Assembly: GCF_046719735.1 (NCBI RefSeq)
Contig: NZ_JAUTWQ010000008.1
Coordinates: forward strand, 207,792 to 271,791
Reading direction: 5' to 3'
Length of the DNA: 64,000 bases
Origin: Halobacillus_B rhizosphaerae
GTDB taxonomy: Bacteria > Bacillota > Bacilli > Bacillales > Halobacillaceae
In this document: positions 51,444 through 60,728 of the stretch, piece after piece
Position numbering within the stretch: position 1 is the stretch's first letter
Layout of the letters: each line of letters starts with the position of its first letter
Notes under the pieces: model-generated
The model's input: the letters and a program-made list of their open reading frames with translations, nothing else
Databases searched by the model: none
Told to the model about the DNA's origin: nothing
Made by a program: the position numbers and the translations under genes

Positions 51444-53606
51444 TTACTTTTTCAACTCGAATATCTGAGATTGAAGGTTTTTACTGTCCGGCCCAGCAAA
51501 GACTTCAAATTTTCCTGCATCGCTCTCATAAGTAAGATCTCCATGATAATAGCGCAGCTGTTCCTCGCTAATCGTAAATTCTACCAGAGACGATTTGCCA
51601 GGCTGCAGCTTAATTTTAGCAAAATCTTTTAACTCTTTTAATGGGCGTACCACATCTCCAACCAAGTCTCTGATATAGAGTTGTACAATTTCTTCACCTG
51701 CTGTATCGCCAGTATTCGTCACCTTAACGGATACCTTCAAGTGATCTTCAGGTGTCAAAGTCGTCTGGGAAAGGGACAGGTCACTGTAGTGGTAGGTCGT
51801 ATAACTGAGTCCGTAACCAAATGGAAACAGTGCTTCATTCGGCGCATCCAAATACTGAGAAACGAATCGGATTTGAGCATCTGGAGCATCTTTCGGCCGT
51901 CCGGTATTATAGTTGTTGTAATAAACCGGTACTTGACCGACAGAGTAAGGGAAAGACATGGAAAGCTTAGCGGAGGGATTCACGTCTCCGAATAAAATGT
52001 CTGCCAGTGCGTGTCCGCCTTCGGTCCCTGGGTACCATGCTTCTAAAACGGCGTCCGCATGCTTGATCACATCGGTAAGGTCAAGCGGCCGTCCGTTAAA
52101 CAGAACTGTGACCACAGGCTTGCCGAGTGATTTGATTTCTTTCAAGAGCTCTAATTGAACCTCTGGCAGCTTAATATTGGAGCGTGATCCAGCTTCCCCG
52201 CTCATATCAGAATGCTCGCCAAGGCCTAATACAATCACTTCTGCTTGCTTTGCTTTTTCCAATGCCTCGTTCAACTGCTGTTGAGAACCGCTCTCTATTC
52301 CGCAGCCTTCAGAAATAAGGACCTGTTCTTGTTGAATTTTCGTTTTGATCCCTTCCTCGAAAGTGATCGTATCTGCGTCAGACCCTCCCCATGACCAGGG
52401 ACCCAGGATATCCTTGCTAGCAGCAAATGGGCCAATTAAGGCGATTTTTTCATCTTTTTTCAATGGAAGAACGCTTTCATTTTTTAGCAGCACCATGGAT
52501 TTTCCTGCGAGTTCGCGAGCTGTACTGCGGTGTTCTGCGGAAAGGATAAATTCATTTTCTTTTTCTTCGCTGGCATGACGGTACGGATTTTCAAATAACC
52601 CCAGCTTGTTTTTCAGCTTTAAAATTCTGAGCACGGCTTCATCAAGCATCTCTTCCTTAATGGTTCCTTCTTCAATTAATTCACTTAGGTGATTGGTGTA
52701 GCAGGTGGTCATCATTTCAATATCAACACCAGCCTCGATTGTCTTTCTAGCGGCCTCCTTTTCATCTTCGGCGACGCCATGAGGAATGAGTTCCTTCACA
52801 GCTCCCCAGTCGGAAATTAATACCCCGTCGAAATTCCACTCCTCTCTGAGCAGATCTCTCATCAGTTTTTTATTACCGGTGGAAGGCAAGCCATTCAAAA
52901 TGTTAAAGGCGGTCATGACCATTTCGCATCCTTCATCGAGCGCTGCTTTGTAGGCAGGCAGATAAGATTCGCGCAGCATCCACTCGGACATATCTACCGT
53001 GTTGTAATCTCTCCCGCCTTCTGCGGCACCATAAGCAGCGAAGTGTTTGACGCAGGATGCTACCTTGTAGGAGTCACTGGCTAATTTTCCTTGAAACCCT
53101 CGAACTAGAGATCGAGCGAATTTACTGTTTAAGTAGGTGTCTTCACCAGTGGATTCCATCACTCGTCCCCAGCGCGGGTCTCGTGATAAATCTACCATAG
53201 GGGAAAAAGAAACATGAACGCCGGAAACAGCTGCCTCTTTTGCGGCCAAAGCTGCACTTTTCTCAGCAAGCGGCAAATCCCAGGAACAGCCGATTGCTAA
53301 CGGAACAGGGAAAATGGTTTTAAAGCCATGAACAATATCAGACATGATCAACAGGGGGATGCCGAGCCGGTTTTCTTCCATATGGGTCTTCTGGATATTT
53401 ATGATTTCGTTCGCTCCAGAAGCACCAAGCACGGAACCAGTATTGCGGATATCTTCCTCTTTAATTCCCATCTCTTGCATTGGCCCTGTAATTTGGCCGC
53501 GGTCAGATGCGCCCTTAAAGAAAGGAGTCGCGAGCTGCACAAGCTGGCCGACTTTTTCATTTAGAGTCATTTGGTTTAATAAATTCATTAATTGATCATT
53601 CTTCAT
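51444..53606 (-). CDS. bglX: Glycoside hydrolase family 3 beta-glucosidase, BglX-like (720 aa)
   Basis: Hydrolyses beta-linked glucosides. GH3 N-terminal barrel with the nucleophile Asp in VLISDWGAVKE (about residue 266), KHFAAYGAAEGGRDYNTVD (substrate-binding KHF), then the alpha/beta sandwich (GPFAASKDILGPWSWGG, GEHSDMSGEAGSR) and a fibronectin III-like C-terminal domain (from about 625). There is no signal peptide, so it is cytoplasmic and acts on sugars imported by the divergent ABC transporter. GGAGG precedes the ATG. Its promoter carries a LacI-type operator. Confidence 0.94.
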   Translation of the reverse strand: MKNDQLMNLLNQMTLNEKVGQLVQLATPFFKGASDRGQITGPMQEMGIKEEDIRNTGSVLGASGANEIINIQKTHMEENRLGIPLLIMSDIVHGFKTIFPVPLAIGCSWDLPLAEKSAALAAKEAAVSGVHVSFSPMVDLSRDPRWGRVMESTGEDTYLNSKFARSLVRGFQGKLASDSYKVASCVKHFAAYGAAEGGRDYNTVDMSEWMLRESYLPAYKAALDEGCEMVMTAFNILNGLPSTGNKKLMRDLLREEWNFDGVLISDWGAVKELIPHGVAEDEKEAARKTIEAGVDIEMMTTCYTNHLSELIEEGTIKEEMLDEAVLRILKLKNKLGLFENPYRHASEEKENEFILSAEHRSTARELAGKSMVLLKNESVLPLKKDEKIALIGPFAASKDILGPWSWGGSDADTITFEEGIKTKIQQEQVLISEGCGIESGSQQQLNEALEKAKQAEVIVLGLGEHSDMSGEAGSRSNIKLPEVQLELLKEIKSLGKPVVTVLFNGRPLDLTDVIKHADAVLEAWYPGTEGGHALADILFGDVNPSAKLSMSFPYSVGQVPVYYNNYNTGRPKDAPDAQIRFVSQYLDAPNEALFPFGYGLSYTTYHYSDLSLSQTTLTPEDHLKVSVKVTNTGDTAGEEIVQLYIRDLVGDVVRPLKELKDFAKIKLQPGKSSLVEFTISEEQLRYYHGDLTYESDAGKFEVFAGPDSKNLQSQIFELKK

Positions 53607-53632
53607 GTATTTACCTCCGAATATTGATTGTA

Positions 53633-53690
53633 TTGAAACGTTTCGATGTATTGTAGGTAGAAGTATAAGCGTATTTAATTATTCAGTCAA
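53633..53690 (-). promoter_or_regulatory. Promoter and LacI-type operator of the beta-glucosidase gene
   Basis: On the minus strand TTGACT (53690-53685), 17 bp and TATACT (53667-53662) form a near-consensus sigma-A promoter. Downstream, the palindrome TTGAAACGTTTCGA (53633-53646 on the plus strand) contains GAAACGTTTC, a typical LacI/GalR-family site. Confidence 0.85.
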
Positions 53691-53749
53691 CAGTTATTCC
53701 TTGATTTAATTAGGTTTTAATTGAAATTAACGAAAAATCAAAAAAGTTC

Positions 53750-53799
53750 TTGAAAGCGGATTCAATATTAAGTACAATGTGTTTATCGAAACGTTTCAA
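53750..53799 (+). promoter_or_regulatory. Promoter and LacI-type operator of the sugar ABC transporter operon
   Basis: TTGAAA (53750-53755), 17 bp and TACAAT (53773-53778) form the promoter. TCGAAACGTTTCAA at 53786-53799 is the exact reverse complement of the operator on the bglX side, placed just after the transcription start. Confidence 0.87.
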
Positions 53800-53823
53800 C
53801 TAACAAAATTAAGGGGGTATATT

Positions 53824-55059
53824 GTGAAATCTAAATTATTGGCTTTATTCGCTGTTGTAATTCTATCGAGTGTGCTTGCAGGGTGTTCAGATAGTAAATC
53901 TTCCTCTGGTGAAGATGACAATACTATCACTGTATGGGCAATGGGTGAAGAAGGAAAGAAACTTCAGGATTTCAGTAAGAACTTTGAAAAGGAAAACCCT
54001 GATTTAAAAGTAGAGGTGCAAGCGATTCCTTGGGATACTGCACATGACAAGCTGCTTACTGCAGTCGCTTCTGGAAATGGTCCTGATGTTTTGCAATTAG
54101 GTACGACTTGGGTGCCGGAATTTGCAGAAGCCGGGGCATTATTGGATTTGACGAAGTATATGGACGATCACCCGTCTTTTGCTAAGGATAATTACTTTGA
54201 TGGTTCTGTTACGACTATGGAATATGGTGATCAAGTCGTTGGGATTCCCTGGTATGTAGATACACGTGTACTTTATTATCGGAAAGATCTGCTCAAAGAA
54301 GCAGGATACGACGAGGCTCCGAAAACGTGGGATGAACTTAAGGATGCAGCAAGTAAGCTGGCAGATCGCGGAGAGAAGGATTTTGGACTGGATATTGACC
54401 GCAATGATCAGATCACACCCTTTATCTTCGCCTGGGAAAACGGTTATAAAGCAAACTTAGACAAAAATGAATTAAACTTTGATACCCCTGAATTTAAGGA
54501 AGCGATCCAATATTATATTAGCTACTTTAAAGAAGGCATCAGCCAGAAGCAGGAGGGTGTAGATATTGTCCAGGCCTTTAAGAATGGAACGAAACCGATG
54601 TTCTTCAGTGGTCCTTGGATGATCAATATTATTAATGACCAGGCTCCTGATTTAAAAGGGAAGTGGGCTACGGCTGTTATGCCGAAGAAAAAGTCTAATA
54701 CTTCAAGCATGGGCGGCGCTAACTTCTCTGTCTTTCACACTTCCGATAATGTGGAGGGTGCCTTGAAATATATTTCGTATATGACGAAAGTGGATACTCA
54801 AATGGATTGGTTGAAAGCTTCTAATACGCTGCCTTCCAGAAAAGAAGCATGGGATAAGCCAATAATGAAAGAAGACCCAATGTACGCTACGTTTGGTGAA
54901 CAGCTGAAGGATACAAATCCAGGACTGCAAACACCACAATTTGAACGTATTGCTCAAGAGTTCTTAAGTTCAATTGAACGTGTAGTCGTAGGAGGAGCAG
55001 ATCTCGATAAAGAGCTAGAACAATTTAATGAGAAAGCACAAAGTCTCCTCAATAAATAA
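53824..55059 (+). CDS. Sugar ABC transporter substrate-binding lipoprotein (411 aa)
   Basis: Signal peptide with lipobox VLAGC (Cys21), then an SBP_bac_1 domain from TITVWAMGEEGKKLQDF, with AIPWDTAHDKLLTAVASGNGPDVLQLG near residue 70 and MFFSGPWMINII further on. It binds an oligosaccharide outside the membrane, probably a beta-glucoside given the divergent GH3 gene. The start is the GTG at 53824, with AAGGGGG 6 nt upstream. The open frame to 53779 overlaps the operator and is not used. Confidence 0.92.
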   Translation: MKSKLLALFAVVILSSVLAGCSDSKSSSGEDDNTITVWAMGEEGKKLQDFSKNFEKENPDLKVEVQAIPWDTAHDKLLTAVASGNGPDVLQLGTTWVPEFAEAGALLDLTKYMDDHPSFAKDNYFDGSVTTMEYGDQVVGIPWYVDTRVLYYRKDLLKEAGYDEAPKTWDELKDAASKLADRGEKDFGLDIDRNDQITPFIFAWENGYKANLDKNELNFDTPEFKEAIQYYISYFKEGISQKQEGVDIVQAFKNGTKPMFFSGPWMINIINDQAPDLKGKWATAVMPKKKSNTSSMGGANFSVFHTSDNVEGALKYISYMTKVDTQMDWLKASNTLPSRKEAWDKPIMKEDPMYATFGEQLKDTNPGLQTPQFERIAQEFLSSIERVVVGGADLDKELEQFNEKAQSLLNK

Positions 55060-55076
55060 AGTTGATCATACAAGGC

Positions 55077-55111
55077 GGTGGTGTGAAATGAATGACGTAT
55101 TTCATGCCATC
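55077..55111 (+). promoter_or_regulatory. Intercistronic hairpin between binding protein and permease genes
   Basis: GGTGGTGTGAAAT (55077-55089) pairs with ATTTCATGCCATC (55099-55111) over 13 bp with three G-U pairs and a 9-nt loop. In sugar ABC operons a hairpin at this position raises the level of binding protein over permease. A 12-codon frame (MNDVFHAIFLVL, 55088-55126) with a good ribosome-binding site overlaps the hairpin. Confidence 0.6.
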
Positions 55112-55174
55112 TTCCTTGTTTTATAAGGATTTATTTTCTTTATACCATGTAACGATTCAGATAGGTGGGTTTTC

Positions 55175-56065
55175 ATGAACAAATTTAAATTTAAAAATCG
55201 ACACCCTTATATGTTCATAGCACCAGCAGTCATCCTGTTAACGATTTTCAGCATCATTCCGATCCTTATTGCCTTTGTGATCAGTTTCACGGATTTAAAT
55301 TTAAAAGGACTCGCTGACTGGTCCGCCATCTCCTTTATTGGTGTTGAGAACTATGCCTCGCTCCTTTCCGATCCAACATTTTTAAAGTCCATCTTTAATA
55401 CAGGGTTTTATGTCGTTATCGGGGTTCCGCTTGTAATCATTTGTTCGCTTTCGATTGCTCTTTTGCTAAACTATGGAACGAGCTGGATTTTCAATACATT
55501 CCGGGCGGTTTACTACATGCCGTCGATTACCAACATCATCGCTGTGGCCGTCATTTGGGGATACCTTTATAACACTCAGTATGGTTTATTTAATTACTTG
55601 CTCTCCCTGATGTCAGTCGACAATATCCCCTGGCTTCAAGAGCCGACGATTGCTAAATTATCGTTGATTATTTTAGCAGTTTGGAAAGGGATAGGCATCA
55701 ACATGATTATTTTTCTCGCTGCTTTGCAGGGGATACCGAAATCCTACTATGAAGCGGCAAGAATGGATGGGGCAAATCGGCTGCAGGTATTGTTTAATGT
55801 GACTCTGCCGTTACTGCGCTATGCTACGTTTTTTGTTACCATTACGACTTTGATCGGCTGGATGCAATTTTTCGAAGAACCGTTTGTCATGACGGATGGT
55901 GGACCGCTTGATGGAACGATTTCTGTTGCGTTATTTATTTATAAAGAAGGCTTCCAATTTAGTGAATTTGGCTACGCCGCTGCCGGTTCGTTCATATTAT
56001 TTACGATGATTATTATCGTAACAATGATTCAGTTTAAACTTAGAAAATCGGATACAGAGTATTAA
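55175..56065 (+). CDS. Sugar ABC transporter permease, MalF-type (296 aa)
   Basis: Six membrane helices, with the EAA loop as YYEAARMDGANRLQVLFNVTLPLL (about 192-215 in shortened form EAARMDGANRLQ) contacting the ATPase. The start MNKFKFKNRHPYMFIAPAVI is typical of MalF/UgpA-like permeases. The ATP-binding subunit is not encoded here; a shared MsmX-type ATPase elsewhere would complete the importer, as is common in Bacillus. GGTGG precedes the ATG. Confidence 0.93.
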   Translation: MNKFKFKNRHPYMFIAPAVILLTIFSIIPILIAFVISFTDLNLKGLADWSAISFIGVENYASLLSDPTFLKSIFNTGFYVVIGVPLVIICSLSIALLLNYGTSWIFNTFRAVYYMPSITNIIAVAVIWGYLYNTQYGLFNYLLSLMSVDNIPWLQEPTIAKLSLIILAVWKGIGINMIIFLAALQGIPKSYYEAARMDGANRLQVLFNVTLPLLRYATFFVTITTLIGWMQFFEEPFVMTDGGPLDGTISVALFIYKEGFQFSEFGYAAAGSFILFTMIIIVTMIQFKLRKSDTEY

Positions 56066-56085
56066 AAGATTGGAGTTGAAATCAA

Positions 56086-56916
56086 TTGGCTGCTTCCACA
56101 AAAAAAAGTAAACTTGAACAAACGGTCGTCATTCTATTGCTGATTCTTGGCGGAATCGTCGTTTCCGTTCCGTTTATATGGATGATTTCCAGTTCCTTTA
56201 AACCGGAAAGCGAAGTACTGGCAATTCCTCCAACCTTATTTCCGAAGAATCCTACTTTGGAAAACTATATCAACTTGTTTACGAACATGAACTTTCTACT
56301 CTATTTGAAAAATACTTTGATTGTCGTGATCTTCTCCTTTTTAGGGTTACTCTTTAATGCGATGGCCGGATATGGATTTGCGAAATTCAATTTTAAAGGA
56401 CGGGAGAAAATCTTTTATCTGGTCCTTGCCACCATGATGATTCCTGGACAAGTTACCATGATTCCTGTCTATTTATTACTGAATTCAATGGGATTAACGA
56501 ATACGATGGCCGGGATCGTTCTGCCTGGACTTGCGGTCGCCTTCAGTATCTTCTTGTTCCGGCAGTTTATGACCACGATTCCGACCGATTTAATAGAAGC
56601 GGCAAGACTTGATGGTGCAGGAGAATTTTATATTTTCTTCAGGTTAGTGATGCCAATTGCCAAGCCAATCTTTGCGGTACAAGGGATCTTGACGTTTATT
56701 GCCGGCTGGAACAGTTTCTTATGGCCGCTGATTATTGCCAATGACCAGAGCTTATACACTTTATCCGTAGGACTCTCCTTGTTAAAAGGGCAGTATGCGA
56801 ATAACTTTGCGCTGCAAATGGCCGGAGCCGCCTTTATGGTCGTTCCGATTGTGATCATTTTCTCTTTATTTCAGAAATACATTGTGGAAGGTTTTACAAT
56901 GTCGGGAATTAAATAG
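56086..56916 (+). CDS. Sugar ABC transporter permease, MalG-type (276 aa)
   Basis: Six membrane helices with the EAA loop LIEAARLDGAGEFYIFFRLV and a C-terminus ending QKYIVEGFTMSGIK, characteristic of MalG/LacG permeases. TTG start with GGAG about 10 nt upstream. It follows the MalF-type gene by 20 bp and pairs with it in the membrane. Confidence 0.93.
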   Translation: MAASTKKSKLEQTVVILLLILGGIVVSVPFIWMISSSFKPESEVLAIPPTLFPKNPTLENYINLFTNMNFLLYLKNTLIVVIFSFLGLLFNAMAGYGFAKFNFKGREKIFYLVLATMMIPGQVTMIPVYLLLNSMGLTNTMAGIVLPGLAVAFSIFLFRQFMTTIPTDLIEAARLDGAGEFYIFFRLVMPIAKPIFAVQGILTFIAGWNSFLWPLIIANDQSLYTLSVGLSLLKGQYANNFALQMAGAAFMVVPIVIIFSLFQKYIVEGFTMSGIK

Positions 56917-56964
56917 CGTGTTTGTTACAATAGAAGCACAGAATTGCTTAGATGGAGGAGTAGG

Positions 56965-57960
56965 ATGGCGACAATTAAGGACGTTGCAAAAAAAGCAGGC
57001 GTAGCAGTATCTACTGCTTCCTATGCTCTTAACGGGATCGAAAAGGTCAGTGCAGCTACAGTAGAGAAAGTACTGCGGGCCGCTGAGGAATTAAATTATC
57101 AGAAGAACGGGTTTGCTTCTGATTTAAAACGGACGAAAACCAATACCATCGCTTTAATTTTAAGTGACATGTCCGGTCCATATTATTCGGAATTGATCAA
57201 AGGCGTTCAGGAGGTCACTGCTTCCAACGGGTTTGACTTGATTGCCTGCAGTTCAGTAGGCGGGGAGAAATCGACCGCTTCTAAATTTTTGAGAGAGAAA
57301 CGAGTGGATGGAGCCATTGTACTGGCCCAGAACATTAGTACAGAAGTGATCAAAGCTTCAGCGAGAAAAGATTTTCCTATCGTTGTGCTGGATCGTTCCG
57401 TTGACCACCCGTTTGTCATTCATGTAGAAGTTAATAACCGGCAGGGCGGGTATGAAGCAACCGAATATTTAATAAACAAAGGCCATCAATCCGTGGGCTA
57501 CGTCAGCGGGCCAAGGAACTCTCACGATAATGAAGAGAGGTTTCAAGGGTATTTAACTGCGCTTAAAGAACATGGACTTACCTACCAGTCCAGACTGAAA
57601 ATCAGTGGAGATTTCACTAGGGAAGGCGGTTATCGGGCAACGAAAATGCTAGTTGCTCAACAGGACCTTCCTGACGCTATTTTTTACGCCAACGATGAGA
57701 TGGCAATCGGAGGTCTGCAAGCATTTACAGAGAAGAAAGTCTCTATTCCTGAAGATGTTTCAGTTATAGGGTTTGATGATATTCAGCTTTCCGAGTATGT
57801 GAACCCGCCGCTCACTACCGTTAAGCAGCCGAAATATGAAGCGGGGGCCCTGGCTGTCCACTTGATCTTTCAAATGCTTGCTGGTGAGAAAGTTGAACAG
57901 ACCTATAATCTTCCAACAGAGTTTGTGGAAAGACAGTCCGTCATATTGAATAAAAAGTGA
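56965..57960 (+). CDS. LacI-family repressor of the beta-glucoside module (331 aa)
   Basis: N-terminal LacI helix-turn-helix (TIKDVAKKAGVAVSTASYALNG, residues 3-24) and hinge, then a periplasmic-binding-like sugar-sensing domain (TIALILSDMSGPYYSELIKG to VIGFDDIQLSEYVNPPLTTV). It is last in the transporter operon and very probably binds the paired GAAACGTTTC palindromes at 53633 and 53786. The ATG at 56965 follows GGAGGAG; the frame extends to 56944 without support. Confidence 0.92.
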   Translation: MATIKDVAKKAGVAVSTASYALNGIEKVSAATVEKVLRAAEELNYQKNGFASDLKRTKTNTIALILSDMSGPYYSELIKGVQEVTASNGFDLIACSSVGGEKSTASKFLREKRVDGAIVLAQNISTEVIKASARKDFPIVVLDRSVDHPFVIHVEVNNRQGGYEATEYLINKGHQSVGYVSGPRNSHDNEERFQGYLTALKEHGLTYQSRLKISGDFTREGGYRATKMLVAQQDLPDAIFYANDEMAIGGLQAFTEKKVSIPEDVSVIGFDDIQLSEYVNPPLTTVKQPKYEAGALAVHLIFQMLAGEKVEQTYNLPTEFVERQSVILNKK

Positions 57961-57966
57961 GGAAAT

Positions 57967-57993
57967 CAGCTCTACATCAGAGCTGGTTTTTTT
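57967..57993 (+). terminator. Terminator of the sugar transporter operon
   Basis: CAGCTCT (57967-57973) pairs with AGAGCTG (57979-57985), followed by seven T. Confidence 0.85.
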
Positions 57994-58061
57994 GTTCCCA
58001 CCCTTTCATTCCTAAACCTGATGCATGGTGCATAGGGTAATAAAGACAAGGGGGAGGTTGG

Positions 58062-58511
58062 ATGAGTAAAGGATTGGCTGTCTTTATAGCGATTTTGCTC
58101 CTGGCTGGTGGAATCCTGCTATTTATGCTTTTCATTACTAATCCTGGCCATCGAGCTGCCGTTACAGTTAGAAATTTTTATCAATATGAGCAAAAAGCGG
58201 AGTTCTCTGATTCCTGGCAGCTGCTTCATTCACAGATGAAAGATAAATTCACACGAAACCAATATATTCAAGAACGATCAGACGTTATGCTAAAGCATTT
58301 CGGCGGGGAAAAGTTCACCTTTACCATTAATCATAAGAAGAAGTTGAAAGGTTGGAAAATGGCGGATGGAGCAAAGCCTATTGGTACGGTGTATTCGATG
58401 AGAGTAACCCAGGATTTTCATGGTGAATTTGGAAACTTCACTTTATATCAAGATGTGTTTGCGGCAAAGGAAAACGGAAAGTGGACGATCCTTTGGGACT
58501 ATAAAAATTAG
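58062..58511 (+). CDS. Membrane-anchored exported protein (149 aa)
   Basis: One N-terminal hydrophobic segment (about 5-26) without a lipobox, then a domain of about 120 residues with an NTF2-like alternation of helix (VRNFYQYEQKAEFSDSWQLL) and strands (YSMRVTQDFHGEFGNFTLY, GKWTILWDY). It would be anchored with the domain outside. GGGGGAGG precedes the ATG. Not recognised beyond the fold impression. Confidence 0.7.
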   Translation: MSKGLAVFIAILLLAGGILLFMLFITNPGHRAAVTVRNFYQYEQKAEFSDSWQLLHSQMKDKFTRNQYIQERSDVMLKHFGGEKFTFTINHKKKLKGWKMADGAKPIGTVYSMRVTQDFHGEFGNFTLYQDVFAAKENGKWTILWDYKN

Positions 58512-58568
58512 CTGGTCGCTTTTGAATTAGATCCGTTATAATAAAAAGTAAATGGTTTTGAGGTGCCT

Positions 58569-59429
58569 ATGAAACTTACATCTTACGTAGATATAACTCC
58601 TGCTCTAATGAAAGAAATACGCCAGCTGGAAGAAACGGTCCAGTCTGCGGATCATTTTGAAAGCGAACTATACTTAGCTGAAAATCTGAATTTTGATCCA
58701 TCACTTGCCTGGGTGTTTACCATCCATGACGCCAATCAGCTTGTTTCAGCTTTACAGATTTTCGCTCCTGCAAAAACAGAAATGGAAATCATGGGCTTTA
58801 CTCACCCGGATTATCGCAACCGGGGGTATTTCGCTTCTCTGGTGGAAACGGCAAAGGGAGTTTGGAAACAGCATAAACTTCCTTCTCTTTTGTACGTCGT
58901 TAACGGTATATCTAAGAGTGGTCAAGCTTATGCTCTTGGAAAAGGTGCCATTCATGAATTTACCGAGTATTTAATGGAATGGAGATCGGAGCAGGATGAT
59001 GCTTCAAAAGAACGTGGACAATTAAGCACCCTGCCGGCAAAGCGGGATCAGCTGGAAGTATTGGCTGATATTCAGCATCAAACCTTTGGAATTGAGTACG
59101 AAGGCGCTAAGAATTTTATTAAAGGCGCGTTTGACAGCGAACAACGGCACACATTTATCAGCTATTATCAAGACCGGCCTGTGGGCATGGGAGCTATTGG
59201 GGTGGAATCGGCCATGCTATCCATTTATGGTGTTTGTATTCTGCCTGAATTTCAAGGGCTTGGACTAGGCAAAGAGCTTATGCAGCATTTACTGAAAGAA
59301 TCGAGACGTTTATCCGATCAAAAGATCACACTTGAAGTAAAGAGCTCCAATGGGCGAGCGTTCGAGCTTTATAGAAAGCTTGGATTTGAAGTGGTATTTT
59401 CGAATGAATATTACCGGGAATTTCTATAG
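58569..59429 (+). CDS. Tandem-GNAT acetyltransferase (286 aa)
   Basis: Two GNAT units. The N-terminal one has MGFTHPDYRNRGYFASLVETA (about 75-95). The C-terminal one has the complete signature VCILPEFQGLGLGKELMQHL and SNGRAFELYRKLGFEV. Two-unit GNATs of this size are common in Bacillaceae, with the C-terminal unit usually active. The ATG at 58569 follows GAGGTG; the GTG at 58563 overlaps that site. Substrate unknown. Confidence 0.83.
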   Translation: MKLTSYVDITPALMKEIRQLEETVQSADHFESELYLAENLNFDPSLAWVFTIHDANQLVSALQIFAPAKTEMEIMGFTHPDYRNRGYFASLVETAKGVWKQHKLPSLLYVVNGISKSGQAYALGKGAIHEFTEYLMEWRSEQDDASKERGQLSTLPAKRDQLEVLADIQHQTFGIEYEGAKNFIKGAFDSEQRHTFISYYQDRPVGMGAIGVESAMLSIYGVCILPEFQGLGLGKELMQHLLKESRRLSDQKITLEVKSSNGRAFELYRKLGFEVVFSNEYYREFL

Positions 59430-59467
59430 GGATCATTAAAACTGGATCAGCAATTGGATACGTCCGC

Positions 59468-60562
59468 TCATTTAGTGTTTCGGATGAAAGGGTTAAGTAT
59501 ATGGCTGAGTACCTTCAATATGCTCATATTAGGTTTAGTTATTAAGTTTTCTATCGTTTGAACATGAAGGGATTTTGCTACAAGATCCAATTGTTCGTTG
59601 TTCAAGCGCTCGATGGCTCTTCGCAACGTCAATGAATCCTCATAATCCTTGTATAAGGGGGCTGAAAGTTCTTCATAGTCTCCCAGACCACAAATATCCT
59701 GGGCTGCATAAATTCCACTTAGCATGGAACTCGATTGGCCAAAGCCTAAAAATGGGGTAATGGCTCCCATGCAGTTTCCGACAAAGAAAGTATTTCCGAT
59801 TCGCGGATATTTACTTTTTCCGACGATATAGTCTGTTAATGAAAATTCTTCTTCTATGATTAAATTCTGGTTGAGCGTCTGGGATGCCTGGACCAATGTC
59901 TCTTTCCAAAGCGTCTTTTTATCCTTCACCATTTCTTCTTCGTATTGTGGATATACCAATACAAGAGTTCCTTGGTTTTTGGAGTGAGGAAGAAAGTAGA
60001 TCATCCCTTTAGGAGCAAATCTGTTATCGAACCAGGTATGGACTTCATTGGGAATGAAATCTCCCTGAACGATCGCGCCTGCAAATGTGGAAGCGAGTGA
60101 TATTTCAATGGGCTGAATTTGTTGAGTGTCCATGACGTCGCCAGTTGCAACGACTACGTGAGTATATTCTTTTGAGATTTCATTATAATTTATATTTTGA
60201 TTACAGTGAATTTTCGTGTTCACCAGCTGTTCAGCTAATTGTTTTTCATAAGCTTCCGCATGATCTCCTCTCATATTGATAAAACCTAAATTTCCTTCTA
60301 CGAATGCCGATTCACTTTGGGAATGGACGAATATTTTTTGGACATTGGTGGTAGGTTTTAAGTGAATATCGTACTTTTCAGAGAAAAATTTCACAGCATC
60401 ATCAATAGGTCTATGAAGAATCGGGGTCATCAATTCTGCAAGTTTATATTGGAAGCAAATGTCTGAGTGTTTTTCAAATACATCAGCAGAATGTCCGTGT
60501 TTTTCCAATGTCAACGCGCAAGAAAGTCCAGCGAGTCCAGCTCCAATGATCGCTATATTCAT
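59468..60562 (-). CDS. FAD-dependent oxidoreductase (364 aa)
   Basis: The N-terminal dinucleotide fold IAIIGAGLAGLSCALTLEKHG (GxGxxG, residues 3-23) binds FAD, VVVATGD is the second nucleotide motif, and NTFFVGNCMGAITPFLGFG resembles the C-terminal FAD-contact GD motif of geranylgeranyl reductase/halogenase-type flavoproteins, with Gly-Asn instead of Gly-Asp. Substrate unknown. GGGGGC precedes the ATG. It is convergent with the tandem GNAT gene. Confidence 0.82.
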   Translation of the reverse strand: MNIAIIGAGLAGLSCALTLEKHGHSADVFEKHSDICFQYKLAELMTPILHRPIDDAVKFFSEKYDIHLKPTTNVQKIFVHSQSESAFVEGNLGFINMRGDHAEAYEKQLAEQLVNTKIHCNQNINYNEISKEYTHVVVATGDVMDTQQIQPIEISLASTFAGAIVQGDFIPNEVHTWFDNRFAPKGMIYFLPHSKNQGTLVLVYPQYEEEMVKDKKTLWKETLVQASQTLNQNLIIEEEFSLTDYIVGKSKYPRIGNTFFVGNCMGAITPFLGFGQSSSMLSGIYAAQDICGLGDYEELSAPLYKDYEDSLTLRRAIERLNNEQLDLVAKSLHVQTIENLITKPNMSILKVLSHILNPFIRNTK

Positions 60563-60728
60563 ATGGGTGCCCCCTTTTTTATAGTGTTAGTAAGGAAAAG
60601 ATTTTTATTCTGGGCTCTATTATGCTTTGAGTGATGATCGACCATTTATTTAAGAAGGAAGTTTCTCCTGGTTTTTTCCCATACAAGTATTCATGATAAA
60701 ATGGTAGAAAACAGGAAGGGGTACAGTT

